A DNA stretch of 64,000 bases. Origin: Devriesea agamarum (GTDB lineage Bacteria; Actinomycetota; Actinomycetes; Actinomycetales; Dermabacteraceae). Positions 16,754-25,704 of the stretch are shown here, piece by piece (position 1 is the stretch's first letter; each line of letters opens with the position of its first letter). The position numbers were made by a program, and so were the translations under genes. The notes beneath the pieces are model-generated. The model was given only the letters and a program-made list of their open reading frames with translations, did not search any database and was not told where the DNA came from. The stretch covers positions 2,418,001-2,482,000 of the forward strand of contig NZ_LN849456.1 in the NCBI RefSeq assembly GCF_900070355.1, in the 5' to 3' direction.

Positions 16754-18865
16754 ATGCTCTCTGCGCTGCCGTCTCCTGTGTGCTGTCCCGTGCCTGCTCC
16801 GTGTGGCTCGGGTGCGGTGCGTGCCGCGGCGGTTTTTTGGCGCAGCCTGATCGCACTGGGCTTGCGAGAAGTGGTGATCGCGCCAGGGTCGAGGTCTGCC
16901 CCGTTGGTGCATGCACTGCGCAATCCGATTGTGCACGAAGTGAGCGATGACCTGCGTGTTCACGTGCGTATTGACGAACGGGCCGCCGCATTTACAGCGC
17001 TGGGTTTCGCGTTGGAGGACCCGTCCCGGCCCGCCGCCGTGGTGACCACGTCGGGAACCGCGGTCACCCACCTCATGGCTGCGGCCTCGGAGGCGCATCA
17101 TTCAAGGCTTCCGCTCATCTTGATCACGGCTGATCGCCCGGCGGAGTTGCGCGAGACCGGTGCCAACCAGGCGGGCCGCCAGGCGCAACTGTTTCGGGAT
17201 GTTGCGCGATGGCATTTTGATGTGCCAGCGCCGGGTGCGCTGGATGCGACCGAACTAGAACTGCGCACGATGGCGAATGTGGCTGCCCGCGCCATGGCGA
17301 TTGCGACCGGGGATCACCCCGGACCGGTTCATCTCAACCTTGGATTCCGTGACCCGCTTGTGCCAGCGGTGACGGACACAACCGTCGCCGACTCGTCTGC
17401 CGGTGATGTACCAGCCGTTAATGGGTCCGCTGCGCCGATCGCTCTCCCGTTAACGCGGCGCGTGGGCGTGTCCCGGCCCGTGCCGGTCCTGTTGCCCGCG
17501 TGCGCCCGCACCGTGGTGATGGCGGGTGATAAGGCAGAGATCTGGGGGAGTGGCCCACATGACCCGGGTCCAGACGGCTGGGATGCGGGCCCCGGAGGTC
17601 CAGATGGGTGGGGTCTAGATGGCTGGGGTTCAGACGCCGGGGGTCCAGATGGCCGGATTGCGGACTGGGCCGCGCGGCATCGACTGCCGCTCTTTGCCGA
17701 ACCTAGTTCAGGCGCTCGGCGGCCTGGTCCTGGTCTCATCACCCGCTACCTGGACATGCTTCCCGATGTACTTGCCACCCCAGGGCATCCGCTGCGTCCC
17801 CGTCGGGTCATCGTGGCTGGGCATACCACGCTTTCTCGGTCTGTTCTCAGCGGGCTGTTGGCTGCGGATGACATTGAGCTCGTGGTTATGTCGGATGATC
17901 CGCTATGGCCTGACGCTGCTCGGCGCGCCAGCCTAGTGGCGTCCCGGATTGAGCTCGACTCGGACGCGGAAACCGATCGTGAACAGGATCTGTTTGCGCA
18001 AGCTTGGGAGCGCGCCGAACAGGACCTCGGTCAGGCCTTCACCGTGCAGACTCTTCCCTGGCAAACCCGTGCTGCTCTCGCGGTCTGGGAGGCTACGGGT
18101 CCGCGCGACACATTGGTGTTGGCGTCGTCGAGTTTAATTCGCGACCTCGAACGCTATGCCCCAGCCACCTCGGGCCGGATTCTTTCTCATCGGGGATTGG
18201 CTGGTATTGACGGAACCTCCGCAACAGCGGTTGGCGTGGCGTTAGGGATGGCACGACGGGTCGGACGCGTGGCGAGCGGGTTCGGAGACGTTGCTGGCGG
18301 GACCGAACCCGGCGTGAGTGTGCCAGAACATGGCGCTGGCGTGCCGGAACATGGCACTGGTGTCTCAGAACATGGCGCTTGTGGGGCCGAGCCCGGCGTG
18401 AGTGTGTCAGAACATGGCGCTGGTGTGCCGGAACATGGCGTTTGTGGGGCCGAGCCCGCCGTCAGTGGGGCCGAGTGTGTCGCCGGTGACTTAGAGCATG
18501 GTGATGGCGATTCGGCGCAGGCTAACCAGGATCGAGCTCGGTGTCGGGCTCTGCTGGGGGATCTCGCCGCGTTGCACGATCTGACGGGTCTGTTGATTGG
18601 CCCCCTTGAAGAACGCCCTGATCTCGACGTGGTGGTTGTTGACGATGGCGGCGGACGGATTTTTGGGGGTCTTGAGCACGCGTCCGCCGGTGAGGACATT
18701 CTCAGCAGGTTCTTCACCACCCCTCACGGGGCCGATATCGCTGCGATAGCTAAAGGTCTGGGTGCGAGCGTGGTGACGGCAGACTGTGACGCGCTGCCCT
18801 CGGTTCTGAAGACCCCGTCAGTGGGGGTTCGGGTGATCGTCATTCGAGACGATGACCCTGCTTAG
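16754..18865 (+). CDS. menD: 2-Succinyl-5-enolpyruvyl-6-hydroxy-3-cyclohexene-1-carboxylate synthase with repeat insertions
   Basis: MenD is the thiamine-diphosphate enzyme that commits isochorismate to menaquinone. The N-terminal domain is typical: 'VVIAPGSRSAPLVHAL', 'RIDERAAAFTALGFAL', 'TSGTAVTHLMAAASEAHH' and 'LILITADRPAELRETGANQ'. The ThDP domain shows 'SHRGLAGIDGTSATAVGVAL' and 'LGDLAALHDLTGLLIGPLEE'. At 703 residues it is clearly longer than the usual 550-580. Two in-frame repeat blocks explain much of this: a Gly/Pro/Asp/Trp block around residues 272-302 and a heptapeptide block at 516-585. The second block lies immediately before the GDL cofactor motif. The Mg-binding second half reads 'VDDGGGRIF', where related proteins usually have Asn/Asp-rich NDDGGG or NNNGG. 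Cofactor-site function therefore deserves checking. Confidence 0.9.
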   Translation: MLSALPSPVCCPVPAPCGSGAVRAAAVFWRSLIALGLREVVIAPGSRSAPLVHALRNPIVHEVSDDLRVHVRIDERAAAFTALGFALEDPSRPAAVVTTSGTAVTHLMAAASEAHHSRLPLILITADRPAELRETGANQAGRQAQLFRDVARWHFDVPAPGALDATELELRTMANVAARAMAIATGDHPGPVHLNLGFRDPLVPAVTDTTVADSSAGDVPAVNGSAAPIALPLTRRVGVSRPVPVLLPACARTVVMAGDKAEIWGSGPHDPGPDGWDAGPGGPDGWGLDGWGSDAGGPDGRIADWAARHRLPLFAEPSSGARRPGPGLITRYLDMLPDVLATPGHPLRPRRVIVAGHTTLSRSVLSGLLAADDIELVVMSDDPLWPDAARRASLVASRIELDSDAETDREQDLFAQAWERAEQDLGQAFTVQTLPWQTRAALAVWEATGPRDTLVLASSSLIRDLERYAPATSGRILSHRGLAGIDGTSATAVGVALGMARRVGRVASGFGDVAGGTEPGVSVPEHGAGVPEHGTGVSEHGACGAEPGVSVSEHGAGVPEHGVCGAEPAVSGAECVAGDLEHGDGDSAQANQDRARCRALLGDLAALHDLTGLLIGPLEERPDLDVVVVDDGGGRIFGGLEHASAGEDILSRFFTTPHGADIAAIAKGLGASVVTADCDALPSVLKTPSVGVRVIVIRDDDPA
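17568..17657 (+). repeat. 15-bp tandem repeat, six units, inside menD
   Basis: Consecutive 15-base units start GTCCAGACGGCTGGG and vary around GTCYAGAYGGSTGGG, with one diverged second unit. They encode repeated GPDGW-like pentapeptides. The unit length is a multiple of three, so copy-number change would keep the frame. Units run 17568-17582, 17583-17597, 17598-17612, 17613-17627, 17628-17642 and 17643-17657. Confidence 0.85.
18299..18508 (+). repeat. 21-bp tandem repeat, ten units, inside menD
   Basis: Ten 21-base units encode heptapeptides of two kinds, VPEHGAG-like and GAEPGVS-like, ending with GAECVAG and DLEHGDG. The first unit (GTEPGVS) starts at 18299 and the last ends at 18508. An EP-type unit recurs at positions 1, 5 and 8, which suggests duplication of three- or four-unit blocks. 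The array preserves the reading frame. Confidence 0.9.
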
Positions 18866-18981
18866 CGCCAAAAATTCCCCGTGAACTGGTCGTATATGCA
18901 CAGTTCGTGCACAGCTAGAGTCCAGGGCCGGTCTAGGGTGGTGCGATTATCTGTCTCGTGCCCGACACAACGAGGAGCAGC

Positions 18982-20682
18982 ATGATGTCAAGCGAACAAC
19001 GAGACCAAGAGCTTGGGTCTGGACATGGCGGAAGCGGGTTTGGACGCCCTGTGCGCCCCGAGCCTGCATCGAACACTCCTAATCAGATTCCGCAGCAGCA
19101 GGGGTTAGCTCACAGCCAGCCGGGGTCGGGGCAGGACCAGCAGGGGGCGCCGGGGGAAAATCAGCCGGGCCATGCCGCACCGGAGCCGGAGCGCAGCCGA
19201 TGGCAGCGCACGGAGCGAGTGGAATATCCGACTGAATCCTTTGACCAACCCACGGAACGCCTAGGTCAGTTCCCCGCGGGATCATCGACAGCGAGCTATA
19301 ACCAGGCGCCATCCAATCCGACTTTGCCTTTACCAGGCTCCCCATCGCCCTATGAGCCGTCGCCGTACGCGCAGGCTCAGCCCGATCCGAACTCGCAGTC
19401 CGAGGTGGGATTCACACCTCCTGCAGGCGGGTTCTCCGTACCTCCCGGCGGGGGGATGCCTCCCGCAGGCGGCGCTGTACCTCCCGGTGGGAACGGTCCG
19501 GTTCCGCCAGGAGGCCCGATCCCTCCGTTTGGGGGCTACGGCGCACCTACCCCCGGTGCCGTCACGACCGCCTCACGCCGTGGGCCGGGATGGTTTGCTG
19601 TCATCGCTATCGCGGTGGTCGCCGCACTTCTCGGCGCCGTGGGAGCGTTCACCGCCGGCATCGGATACAACGCAATTGCGGGAGTGGCGGCCGATTCCAA
19701 CACCGTGTCCGCGCCACAACAGGCGGAGCCACCTGCGAAGAACTCCACCGCTAACGCCCCGAACTGGGAAGACGTGGCGAAAGCGGTGGCCCCGAGCGTG
19801 GTCGCTATTACGGTGCAGACCGGCCAGGGCGCTGCCGAGGGTACCGGCATCATCTTGGATGCCCGCGGCACTATCGTGACCAATAACCACGTGGTGCAGG
19901 GTGCTGACCGGATTGCGGTGACCCTGCACGATGGTCGCACCTACTGGGCCCGCACGGTCGGGACTGACCCCTCCACCGATATTGCCGTGATCCGCTTGCA
20001 GGATCCGCCGAAAGGCCTGAAGCCTGCAACTCTCGGCGATTCCGCCAAGGTGGTGGTAGGTCAGCCAGTGATGGCGCTCGGTACGCCGCTCGGTCTGCAA
20101 AACACGGTGACCACCGGCATTGTCTCGGCGGTGAACCGGCCCGTGAGCACTAGCTCTGATTCGTCGAACCCGAAGGACTCGGCGTTCACCTCCGCGATCC
20201 AGACCGACGCGTCGATCAACCAGGGCAACTCCGGTGGTCCTCTGGTCGATGCCCAGGGCTACGTGATCGGCATCAACTCGGCGATTGCTTCTACCGGGAA
20301 CGGCAGGGAGAACGCGGGCAGCATCGGCCTCGGTTTCGCGATCCCCGTGAACACGGTCAAGCTCATTGCTGATCAGCTGATCAGCAAGGGAACCGCGCAG
20401 CATGCCCTGCTGGGAGTCACGGCGACTGACGGTACCGCCACCGTGGGCACCACGATTTACCGCGGCGCGAAGGTTGTGGAGATCGTTCCGAACTCGCCGG
20501 CAGCAAGCGGTGGTCTCGCCGTAGGAGATCTTGTGACCAAGGTTGATGACGTCAATATTGGCAGTGCCACCGCCCTCACCGCGTATGTGCGCAGCTTGCC
20601 GGTTGGCTCGTCCCACAAGCTCACCGTGTTGCGCGGACAGGACGAAAAGGTGCTCGACATCAAGCTGTCGTCAGCAGACTGA
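18982..20682 (+). CDS. Membrane-anchored HtrA/DegP-like serine protease with PDZ domain
   Basis: GAGGAG precedes the ATG at 18982, giving 566 residues. Residues 1-200 are a Gln/Gly/Pro-rich cytoplasmic tail with PPGG-type repeats. One membrane helix follows (about 203-228, 'WFAVIAIAVVAALLGAVGAF'), then the extracellular trypsin-like domain with His303 in 'IVTNNHVVQG', Asp333 in 'STDIAVIRL' and Ser417 in 'NQGNSGGPLVD'. A C-terminal PDZ domain holds 'VVEIVPNSPAASGGLAVGDLVTKVDDVNI'. S1C proteases of this layout act in envelope stress and protein quality control. The 3' end including the stop codon is duplicated downstream (20665-20755). Confidence 0.93.
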   Translation: MMSSEQRDQELGSGHGGSGFGRPVRPEPASNTPNQIPQQQGLAHSQPGSGQDQQGAPGENQPGHAAPEPERSRWQRTERVEYPTESFDQPTERLGQFPAGSSTASYNQAPSNPTLPLPGSPSPYEPSPYAQAQPDPNSQSEVGFTPPAGGFSVPPGGGMPPAGGAVPPGGNGPVPPGGPIPPFGGYGAPTPGAVTTASRRGPGWFAVIAIAVVAALLGAVGAFTAGIGYNAIAGVAADSNTVSAPQQAEPPAKNSTANAPNWEDVAKAVAPSVVAITVQTGQGAAEGTGIILDARGTIVTNNHVVQGADRIAVTLHDGRTYWARTVGTDPSTDIAVIRLQDPPKGLKPATLGDSAKVVVGQPVMALGTPLGLQNTVTTGIVSAVNRPVSTSSDSSNPKDSAFTSAIQTDASINQGNSGGPLVDAQGYVIGINSAIASTGNGRENAGSIGLGFAIPVNTVKLIADQLISKGTAQHALLGVTATDGTATVGTTIYRGAKVVEIVPNSPAASGGLAVGDLVTKVDDVNIGSATALTAYVRSLPVGSSHKLTVLRGQDEKVLDIKLSSAD

Positions 20683-20755
20683 CACGGTCGGAACCACGTA
20701 GCGATTGAGCTGCGGAGTCGGGACCTGTCGTCAGCAAGCTGACACGGTCGGAACC
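20665..20755 (+). repeat. 31-bp duplication of the protease gene's 3' end
   Basis: The sequence starting CTGTCGTCAGCA at 20665-20695 includes the last codons and stop of the protease gene. It recurs at 20725-20755 with 29 of 31 bases identical; the changes are a GA/AG swap. The offset is exactly 60 bases. It looks like a local duplication in the untranslated region. Confidence 0.8.
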
Positions 20756-20805
20756 TGGCTGCGGTCGCTGCAACGTCATAGACCTGTCTGAACCTGACTG
20801 AGATC

Positions 20806-20849
20806 GGCCAGGGCGCACTCATGCAAACATCATGAGGCGCGCCCTGGCC
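20806..20849 (+). terminator. Strong hairpin terminator after the protease gene
   Basis: GGCCAGGGCGC pairs perfectly with GCGCCCTGGCC. An inner CTCATG/CATGAG pair extends the stem around a seven-base loop. Only a short TCTTTA follows. It separates the protease gene from the DUF6350 gene. The rest of 20683-21072 holds the 31-bp duplication and no convincing gene. Confidence 0.7.
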
Positions 20850-21072
20850 ATCGCGCGTCTTTAGGGTCGCCGGTACGCCGGATGCACTCAGATGCAACGC
20901 CGTCCCGGCTGCGGCCCACACGGATGTGGAGCACCAAAATAGGGGACTCTGTGGTGAGGACATCACCGGTGATTGTGCGACACCCGTCCGCCGTGCTGGA
21001 CACTGCCGACCTGCAACGACACCATGGGAGCAGGCATGCGGCCATCGGGCCGTCCAGGATGGAGGCTGCCGC

Positions 21073-22605
21073 GTGAGCGCGAACACTACCGAGAAGATCA
21101 CCTCACCTGTCCTCATGGGGATCTCCTCGGCTGTTCTGACAGCTCTGATTGGGGTCACGCTATGCGTGGTGACGGCACTTATTGGCCTGATGACCGCAGG
21201 GGGATCCGGACTCACCACGCTCGATGCCATCATGCTGGGTCTGAACGCATTCTTGCTGTCCCACGGGGGAAGTCTGTTACTGACCACAGGGGTGATCGAC
21301 GGAATTTTCTCGCTCACCCCGCTGGGTCTTGCCGCGATATTGATCTGGATCGGCGCTGCGTTTGTGCGGCGAATGGTTCGATCGCTGTATCCGATTAATG
21401 AGGACGGCTCAGCGCGAGACGGTGGCCTCCGCGATGTCTTGAGCTTGGGGCTAGCCCATATTATCACCTATGCCAGTTTAGTCTTTGTGGTGACGATGGT
21501 GAGCCGCCACCATTCCTTTCACGCGATCTTGGTCTCTGTGGTGGCATCCGGCCTGTTGGTCGCAGTGGTGTCTTTCGTGGTCGGCTACTATCTTGCGCTG
21601 CGTCGGGAACTGAAAGACACCGGTCATGGCAGTCCGTTAGATCGTCTTCCGAGCCTTTACGGTGCGTTGTTCCGCAGTGTGGGGCTGACCCTCGCCGGAC
21701 TTTTCGGGGCGGGGATGCTGGCTGTCAGCGTCGCGATTGTGGTTGCGTTTCCACAGGTGGCAGGAATGCAAACGCGTCTGGATCCGGGGATCGGCGGGGG
21801 TGCGGTGCTCACCTTGATTCAGCTCGCCTTGCTGCCGACGTTCGGGTTGTGGGCCCTATCAGTGCTGGTCGGTGGTGGATTCAACGTTGGTTTAGGCACC
21901 ACGTTTTCATTGCAGGGCACGACGGGTGGGGTTCTTCCTCAGCTTCCGTTGCTAGCTGCTCTTCCCGGCCCGAGCACGGCGACCGCTGGAGGTTGGGCTC
22001 TGCTTCTGGTGCCCGCGCTCATTATCGGGTTTGGGGCGGTCTGCCTGACTCGGGAGGTCCGGCATTTGTCCACGCGAGAGCGCATCATTGGATACATCTT
22101 GTATCCGGTCGGTGTGCTGGTCGGTGTGCTGATCATGATTAGTGCGGCGCGCGGGGGAATCGGTAATGGCCGTTTGCGTTCGCTCGGGCCAGATATCGCC
22201 GCGACGGTGGGGCCACTTGGTGGTCTGATTTTGTTGGCGACCGGGGTGGTGCTGCTGGTGGTGGTGAGTCCGCTGCGGGTTCGTTTACTGAACGTGAGGG
22301 CTGGGATCGGCGATACGGTAGCGCGTCTGTGGGAGCGGGTTGAACGAGCTGAGCGCAAGGAACACGAAGCACTGTCAGGTTCTAAGACCGCCGTACCAAG
22401 TTCAGCGGATTCTTCCTCGGATCCAGGGACGCCTAAACAAGGTGCAGAGGGTTCTGAGGAAACCTCGGAAGCCTCTGGCATCGCGATCCCTTCCAGTGCG
22501 CGGCGCCAGGTTTTCAGTGCACGCCTGCCAGGGCTGGCGGCGCACGATAAGCCTCCGACAGCTACCCCAACGGATGCTAAAAACGACCCCGCGGATCACG
22601 AGTGA
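21073..22605 (+). CDS. DUF6350-family multi-pass membrane protein
   Basis: GGAGG at 21061-21065 sets the start at GTG 21073, giving 510 residues; the frame extends upstream to 20926 but that part has no membrane or family character. About ten hydrophobic helices span residues 15-395, followed by a Ser/Glu-rich cytoplasmic tail. Length, topology and position directly before purN-purH fit DUF6350, which some annotation pipelines name cell-division protein PerM. I see no catalytic motif. A transport or envelope role is possible. Confidence 0.75.
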   Translation: MSANTTEKITSPVLMGISSAVLTALIGVTLCVVTALIGLMTAGGSGLTTLDAIMLGLNAFLLSHGGSLLLTTGVIDGIFSLTPLGLAAILIWIGAAFVRRMVRSLYPINEDGSARDGGLRDVLSLGLAHIITYASLVFVVTMVSRHHSFHAILVSVVASGLLVAVVSFVVGYYLALRRELKDTGHGSPLDRLPSLYGALFRSVGLTLAGLFGAGMLAVSVAIVVAFPQVAGMQTRLDPGIGGGAVLTLIQLALLPTFGLWALSVLVGGGFNVGLGTTFSLQGTTGGVLPQLPLLAALPGPSTATAGGWALLLVPALIIGFGAVCLTREVRHLSTRERIIGYILYPVGVLVGVLIMISAARGGIGNGRLRSLGPDIAATVGPLGGLILLATGVVLLVVVSPLRVRLLNVRAGIGDTVARLWERVERAERKEHEALSGSKTAVPSSADSSSDPGTPKQGAEGSEETSEASGIAIPSSARRQVFSARLPGLAAHDKPPTATPTDAKNDPADHE

Positions 22606-22643
22606 TTCCTGGCCGGGTATAGCCGCGTCTTAATCGACAGCTC

Positions 22644-22673
22644 GGGGCCTGCGCTGCGAATACGCTGAGCCCC
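22644..22673. terminator. Weak hairpin between converging genes
   Basis: GGGGC and GCCCC, with an inner GCG/CGC pair, enclose a short loop between the DUF6350 stop and the converging small membrane protein gene. The stem is short and lacks a T-run. Location between convergent genes is the main argument for a terminator. Confidence 0.3.
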
Positions 22674-22692
22674 TAAGGTGTGTTTGGCGAGG

Positions 22693-23103
22693 TCAGCGGC
22701 CTGATAGCCCTGAGATCCACGAGGTAATGTCGTTTTGAGTCTGCTGAGTGCAGCTGGCAACGGCCTCATGGGTTAGCGCCTGGCTGCGGCATTCCTCAGC
22801 GGAGGAAATCGGCCCGTAGAACAGCAGACTGAGCGCGCTGCCACCGATCAGTAGCAGACACGCGGGTACACCGAACAGCGTGGTCAATACGGCGACGGCT
22901 CGGCGGGGCGTGCGCAGCCCTGCGATCAGCATGCGGATCAGAAACACCATCCCCATGATCCCGAATACCCCGGAGAAAAGACTCGTGGGCAGGGGAAACA
23001 GCATGGCGATCCAGGCACAGACCAAGCACAAAGTCACATAGCCCAGCGACCTGGTGTACATGGAGGTTGCTCGATCAGGACGGGGGCGGTGCTCAGTGCT
23101 CAC
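22693..23103 (-). CDS. Small membrane protein of unknown function
   Basis: From GTG at 23103 the frame gives 136 residues; an ATG at 23061 is an alternative start. Three hydrophobic segments are visible, 'LGYVTLCLVCAWIAMLF', 'GVFGIMGMVFLIRMLIAGL' and 'ACLLLIGGSALSLLFYG', then a polar tail with two Cys ('SAEECRSQ', 'VASCTQQ'). I do not recognise the family. It is convergent with the DUF6350 gene and divergent from purN. The smooth codon pattern and membrane segments support a real gene. Confidence 0.6.
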   Translation of the reverse strand: MSTEHRPRPDRATSMYTRSLGYVTLCLVCAWIAMLFPLPTSLFSGVFGIMGMVFLIRMLIAGLRTPRRAVAVLTTLFGVPACLLLIGGSALSLLFYGPISSAEECRSQALTHEAVASCTQQTQNDITSWISGLSGR

Positions 23104-23263
23104 CGAACTATTCTGCCTGACATTGCGCCCTGTTCCACTGTCGGCTCGGTCTCGATGTGGTCTACACCGGTCACATACAAGACATCCTGTCGCGTCACCG
23201 GTGCTGCTGCCCGAGCTGTGGCACCAAATCGACGCGACCGAGTGGGGCCGTTACTCTTGGACC

Positions 23264-24031
23264 GTGCGCACCCAGGTCGTCGTACTTATCTCTGGTCACG
23301 GATCCAATCTTCTCGCTCTGCTTGAGGATGCCCATCGTGGTGGTGAGGATTCGCCGTACCAGATTGTCGGTGTCATTGCCGACCGCGAGGCTCCCGGCCT
23401 TAGTCATGCGGACCGTCGCGGTATCCCGACCACAATCGTGCGCTGCTCTGATTATTCAAACCGCGCCGCCTGGGATTGTGCCCTTGCCGAGGCCATAGCC
23501 AGCTTCGCGCCGGACTTAGTGGTTCTGGCCGGTTTCATGAAACTTTTGGGCTCGTCGGTGCTTGATCGGTTCCCGGGCCGCATCATCAATACTCACCCCG
23601 CGCTTCTTCCCGCCTTCCCCGGTGCCCACGGTGTCCGCGATGCTCTGGCCTATGGGGTAAAAGTCAGTGGAGCGTCGGTGATCGAGGTTGACGCGGGTGT
23701 TGATACCGGCCGTATCCTCGCGCAGACCGCCGTGCCAGTGTTGGACGACGACACCGAGGACACCCTGCACGAGCGAATCAAAGCTGTTGAGCACGTCATG
23801 CTCGTTGAGGTGGTGCGCCAGCTGGCCGCCGGGCTGTCTTCCGGTGTCTCGGGCGCGTCCCACGACCCTGGCTGCTCGGCACCTCTGTCAGGAGCGGACT
23901 CCCGCCCGGTCTCTGGTTCGGCCTCCGGTGATGAATCGCAGGCCGCGTCCGGTCCCGAACCGCAGGCGGCCTCTCCTATATCCGTGCCGGTTTCGGCATC
24001 TGTTGTTTCCCCTCCCGTTTCGTCAACCTAA
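23264..24031 (+). CDS. purN: Phosphoribosylglycinamide formyltransferase
   Basis: PurN transfers a formyl group from 10-formyl-THF to GAR in purine synthesis. The start is taken as GTG 23264 because the family core begins at once with 'TQVVVLISGHGSNLLALL'. The frame runs further upstream to 23054 without family character. Catalytic elements are 'LAGFMKLLGSSVL', 'INTHPALLPAFPGAHGVRDAL' (Asn-His) and 'VIEVDAGVDTGRIL' (Asp). The last 65 residues, rich in Ser, Ala and Pro, are an unusual extension beyond the normal end. purH follows nine bases later, so the two form an operon. Confidence 0.93.
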   Translation: MRTQVVVLISGHGSNLLALLEDAHRGGEDSPYQIVGVIADREAPGLSHADRRGIPTTIVRCSDYSNRAAWDCALAEAIASFAPDLVVLAGFMKLLGSSVLDRFPGRIINTHPALLPAFPGAHGVRDALAYGVKVSGASVIEVDAGVDTGRILAQTAVPVLDDDTEDTLHERIKAVEHVMLVEVVRQLAAGLSSGVSGASHDPGCSAPLSGADSRPVSGSASGDESQAASGPEPQAASPISVPVSASVVSPPVSST

Positions 24032-24039
24032 GGAGAACT

Positions 24040-25704
24040 GTGACCGCATCGTCGACCCACTCGATCGCATTTGAAGGTGAACGGCAGCCGGTGCGGCGCG
24101 CGTTGATATCCGTATTCGACAAGACGGGTGTGGCGGACCTAGGACGGTCGTTAGCCGCGGAGGGAGTGGAGCTGATCTCCACGGGCTCCACTGCCGCGGT
24201 GCTGAGGGAGGCTGGTCTGCGTGTGCGGGAGGTCTCCGAGGTGACGGGTTACCCCGAGTGTCTGGATGGTCGGGTGAAAACCTTGCATCCTGCCGTTCAC
24301 GCGGGGATTCTCGCCGATCGTCGACGCGCTGAACATCGTGAACAGCTCGCCGATCAGGGTGTCGAGGCATTCGACCTGGTGGTAGTGAACCTCTATCCAT
24401 TTGAGCAGACGGTGGCGGATGGGGGTACGCATGATGAAGTGATCGAAAAGATCGACATCGGCGGACCGACCTTGTTGCGCGGTGCGGCGAAAAACTATGC
24501 GAACTGTGCGGTGGTGGTTGACCCTCGCGATTACGACGGGGTTGCACAGGCGGTGCGAACGGGTGGATTCACTGAACAGCAGCGGCTGAGTTTGGCGACC
24601 GTGGCATTTGATCACGTTGCGGATTACGATGCGGCCATCGCGCTGTGGATGCGTGAGCGGGCAGATAAGACCCAGACCCAGGATGAACAGTCCGAGACAT
24701 TCGATCTGTTCTCGGTGGCGGACGAAGACATGCGTCTGCTCGGGTTGCGAGCTCTGCGTTACGGAGAGAACCCGCATCAGCGTGCGCGTCTGCAGTGGGA
24801 CGACGATGCTCCTGACGGACAACCGTACGGACTTGCCGGTGCATTGCAGCTGGGTGGCAAGGAGATGAGCTACAACAATTACGTGGACGCGGACGCCGCG
24901 GTGCGCGCTGCGCTCGATCACGACGCCCCGTGCGCTGTGGTGATGAAGCACAATAACCCGTGCGGTATCGCGGTGGGTGACCCGCAGGCGGATGATCCGA
25001 TTGCCGACGCGCACACTAAAGCTCATGCCACGGACCCGGTGTCGGCTTACGGCGGTGTGATCGCGGTGAATCGCCGGGTCACGCTTGGCCTTGCGCGCCA
25101 GATTAAGCCGGTGTTTACCGAAGTGATTGTGGCCCCTGACTACGACGAGGATGCGCTGGACCTGCTGCGAACCAAGAAGAATCTGCGTATCTTGCGGGTG
25201 GCGATGCAACGGGATAGTGGTCTGGAGACGCGTCAGATCTGGGGAGGCCGCCTGCTGCAGGATGTCGATGCCGTGGATGCACCGGGCGATGACCCCTCAG
25301 GTTGGACGTTGGTTGCGGGCGCTCCCGCTGACGATCAGACCTTGTCAGATTTGGCCTTCGCCTGGCGCGCCGTGCGTGCGCCAAAGTCCAACGCGATTGT
25401 GCTGGCCAAGGGTGGGGCGGCCACCGGAATTGGGATGGGTCAGGTGAACCGGGTGGACTCCTGCAAACTGGCGATTGAACGGGCTAATACGCTCGCATCT
25501 GACGGTCAGGAGCGGGCACGGGGCAGCGTGGCGGCCTCGGATGCGTTTTTCCCGTTCGCCGATGGCCCACAGTTATTAATCGATGCCGGGGTGCGTGCCA
25601 TTGTGCAACCGGGCGGGTCGATTCGCGACGATGAAGTGATTGCCGCGTGTGAGGCCGCTGGCATCACCATGTATGTCACGGGGACTCGCCACTTTGCCCA
25701 CTGA
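24040..25704 (+). CDS. purH: Bifunctional AICAR formyltransferase/IMP cyclohydrolase
   Basis: PurH carries out the last two steps of IMP synthesis. The N-terminal cyclohydrolase domain starts 'RRALISVFDKTGVADLGRSL' and has 'ISTGSTAAVL', 'GYPECLDGRVKTLHPAVHAG' and 'GGPTLLRGAAKN'. The formyltransferase domain has 'LRYGENPHQRARL', 'GKEMSYNNYVDADAA', 'VVMKHNNPCGIA' (Lys-His catalytic pair) and the end 'ITMYVTGTRHFAH'. AAGGAGA precedes the GTG at 24040. Length 554 is slightly above the usual 510-530. Confidence 0.96.
   Translation: MTASSTHSIAFEGERQPVRRALISVFDKTGVADLGRSLAAEGVELISTGSTAAVLREAGLRVREVSEVTGYPECLDGRVKTLHPAVHAGILADRRRAEHREQLADQGVEAFDLVVVNLYPFEQTVADGGTHDEVIEKIDIGGPTLLRGAAKNYANCAVVVDPRDYDGVAQAVRTGGFTEQQRLSLATVAFDHVADYDAAIALWMRERADKTQTQDEQSETFDLFSVADEDMRLLGLRALRYGENPHQRARLQWDDDAPDGQPYGLAGALQLGGKEMSYNNYVDADAAVRAALDHDAPCAVVMKHNNPCGIAVGDPQADDPIADAHTKAHATDPVSAYGGVIAVNRRVTLGLARQIKPVFTEVIVAPDYDEDALDLLRTKKNLRILRVAMQRDSGLETRQIWGGRLLQDVDAVDAPGDDPSGWTLVAGAPADDQTLSDLAFAWRAVRAPKSNAIVLAKGGAATGIGMGQVNRVDSCKLAIERANTLASDGQERARGSVAASDAFFPFADGPQLLIDAGVRAIVQPGGSIRDDEVIAACEAAGITMYVTGTRHFAH

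Noticed and set aside
24151-25209. 352-codon open frame opposite purH
   Set aside because: purH is unambiguous over the same stretch. The antisense frame has no motif.
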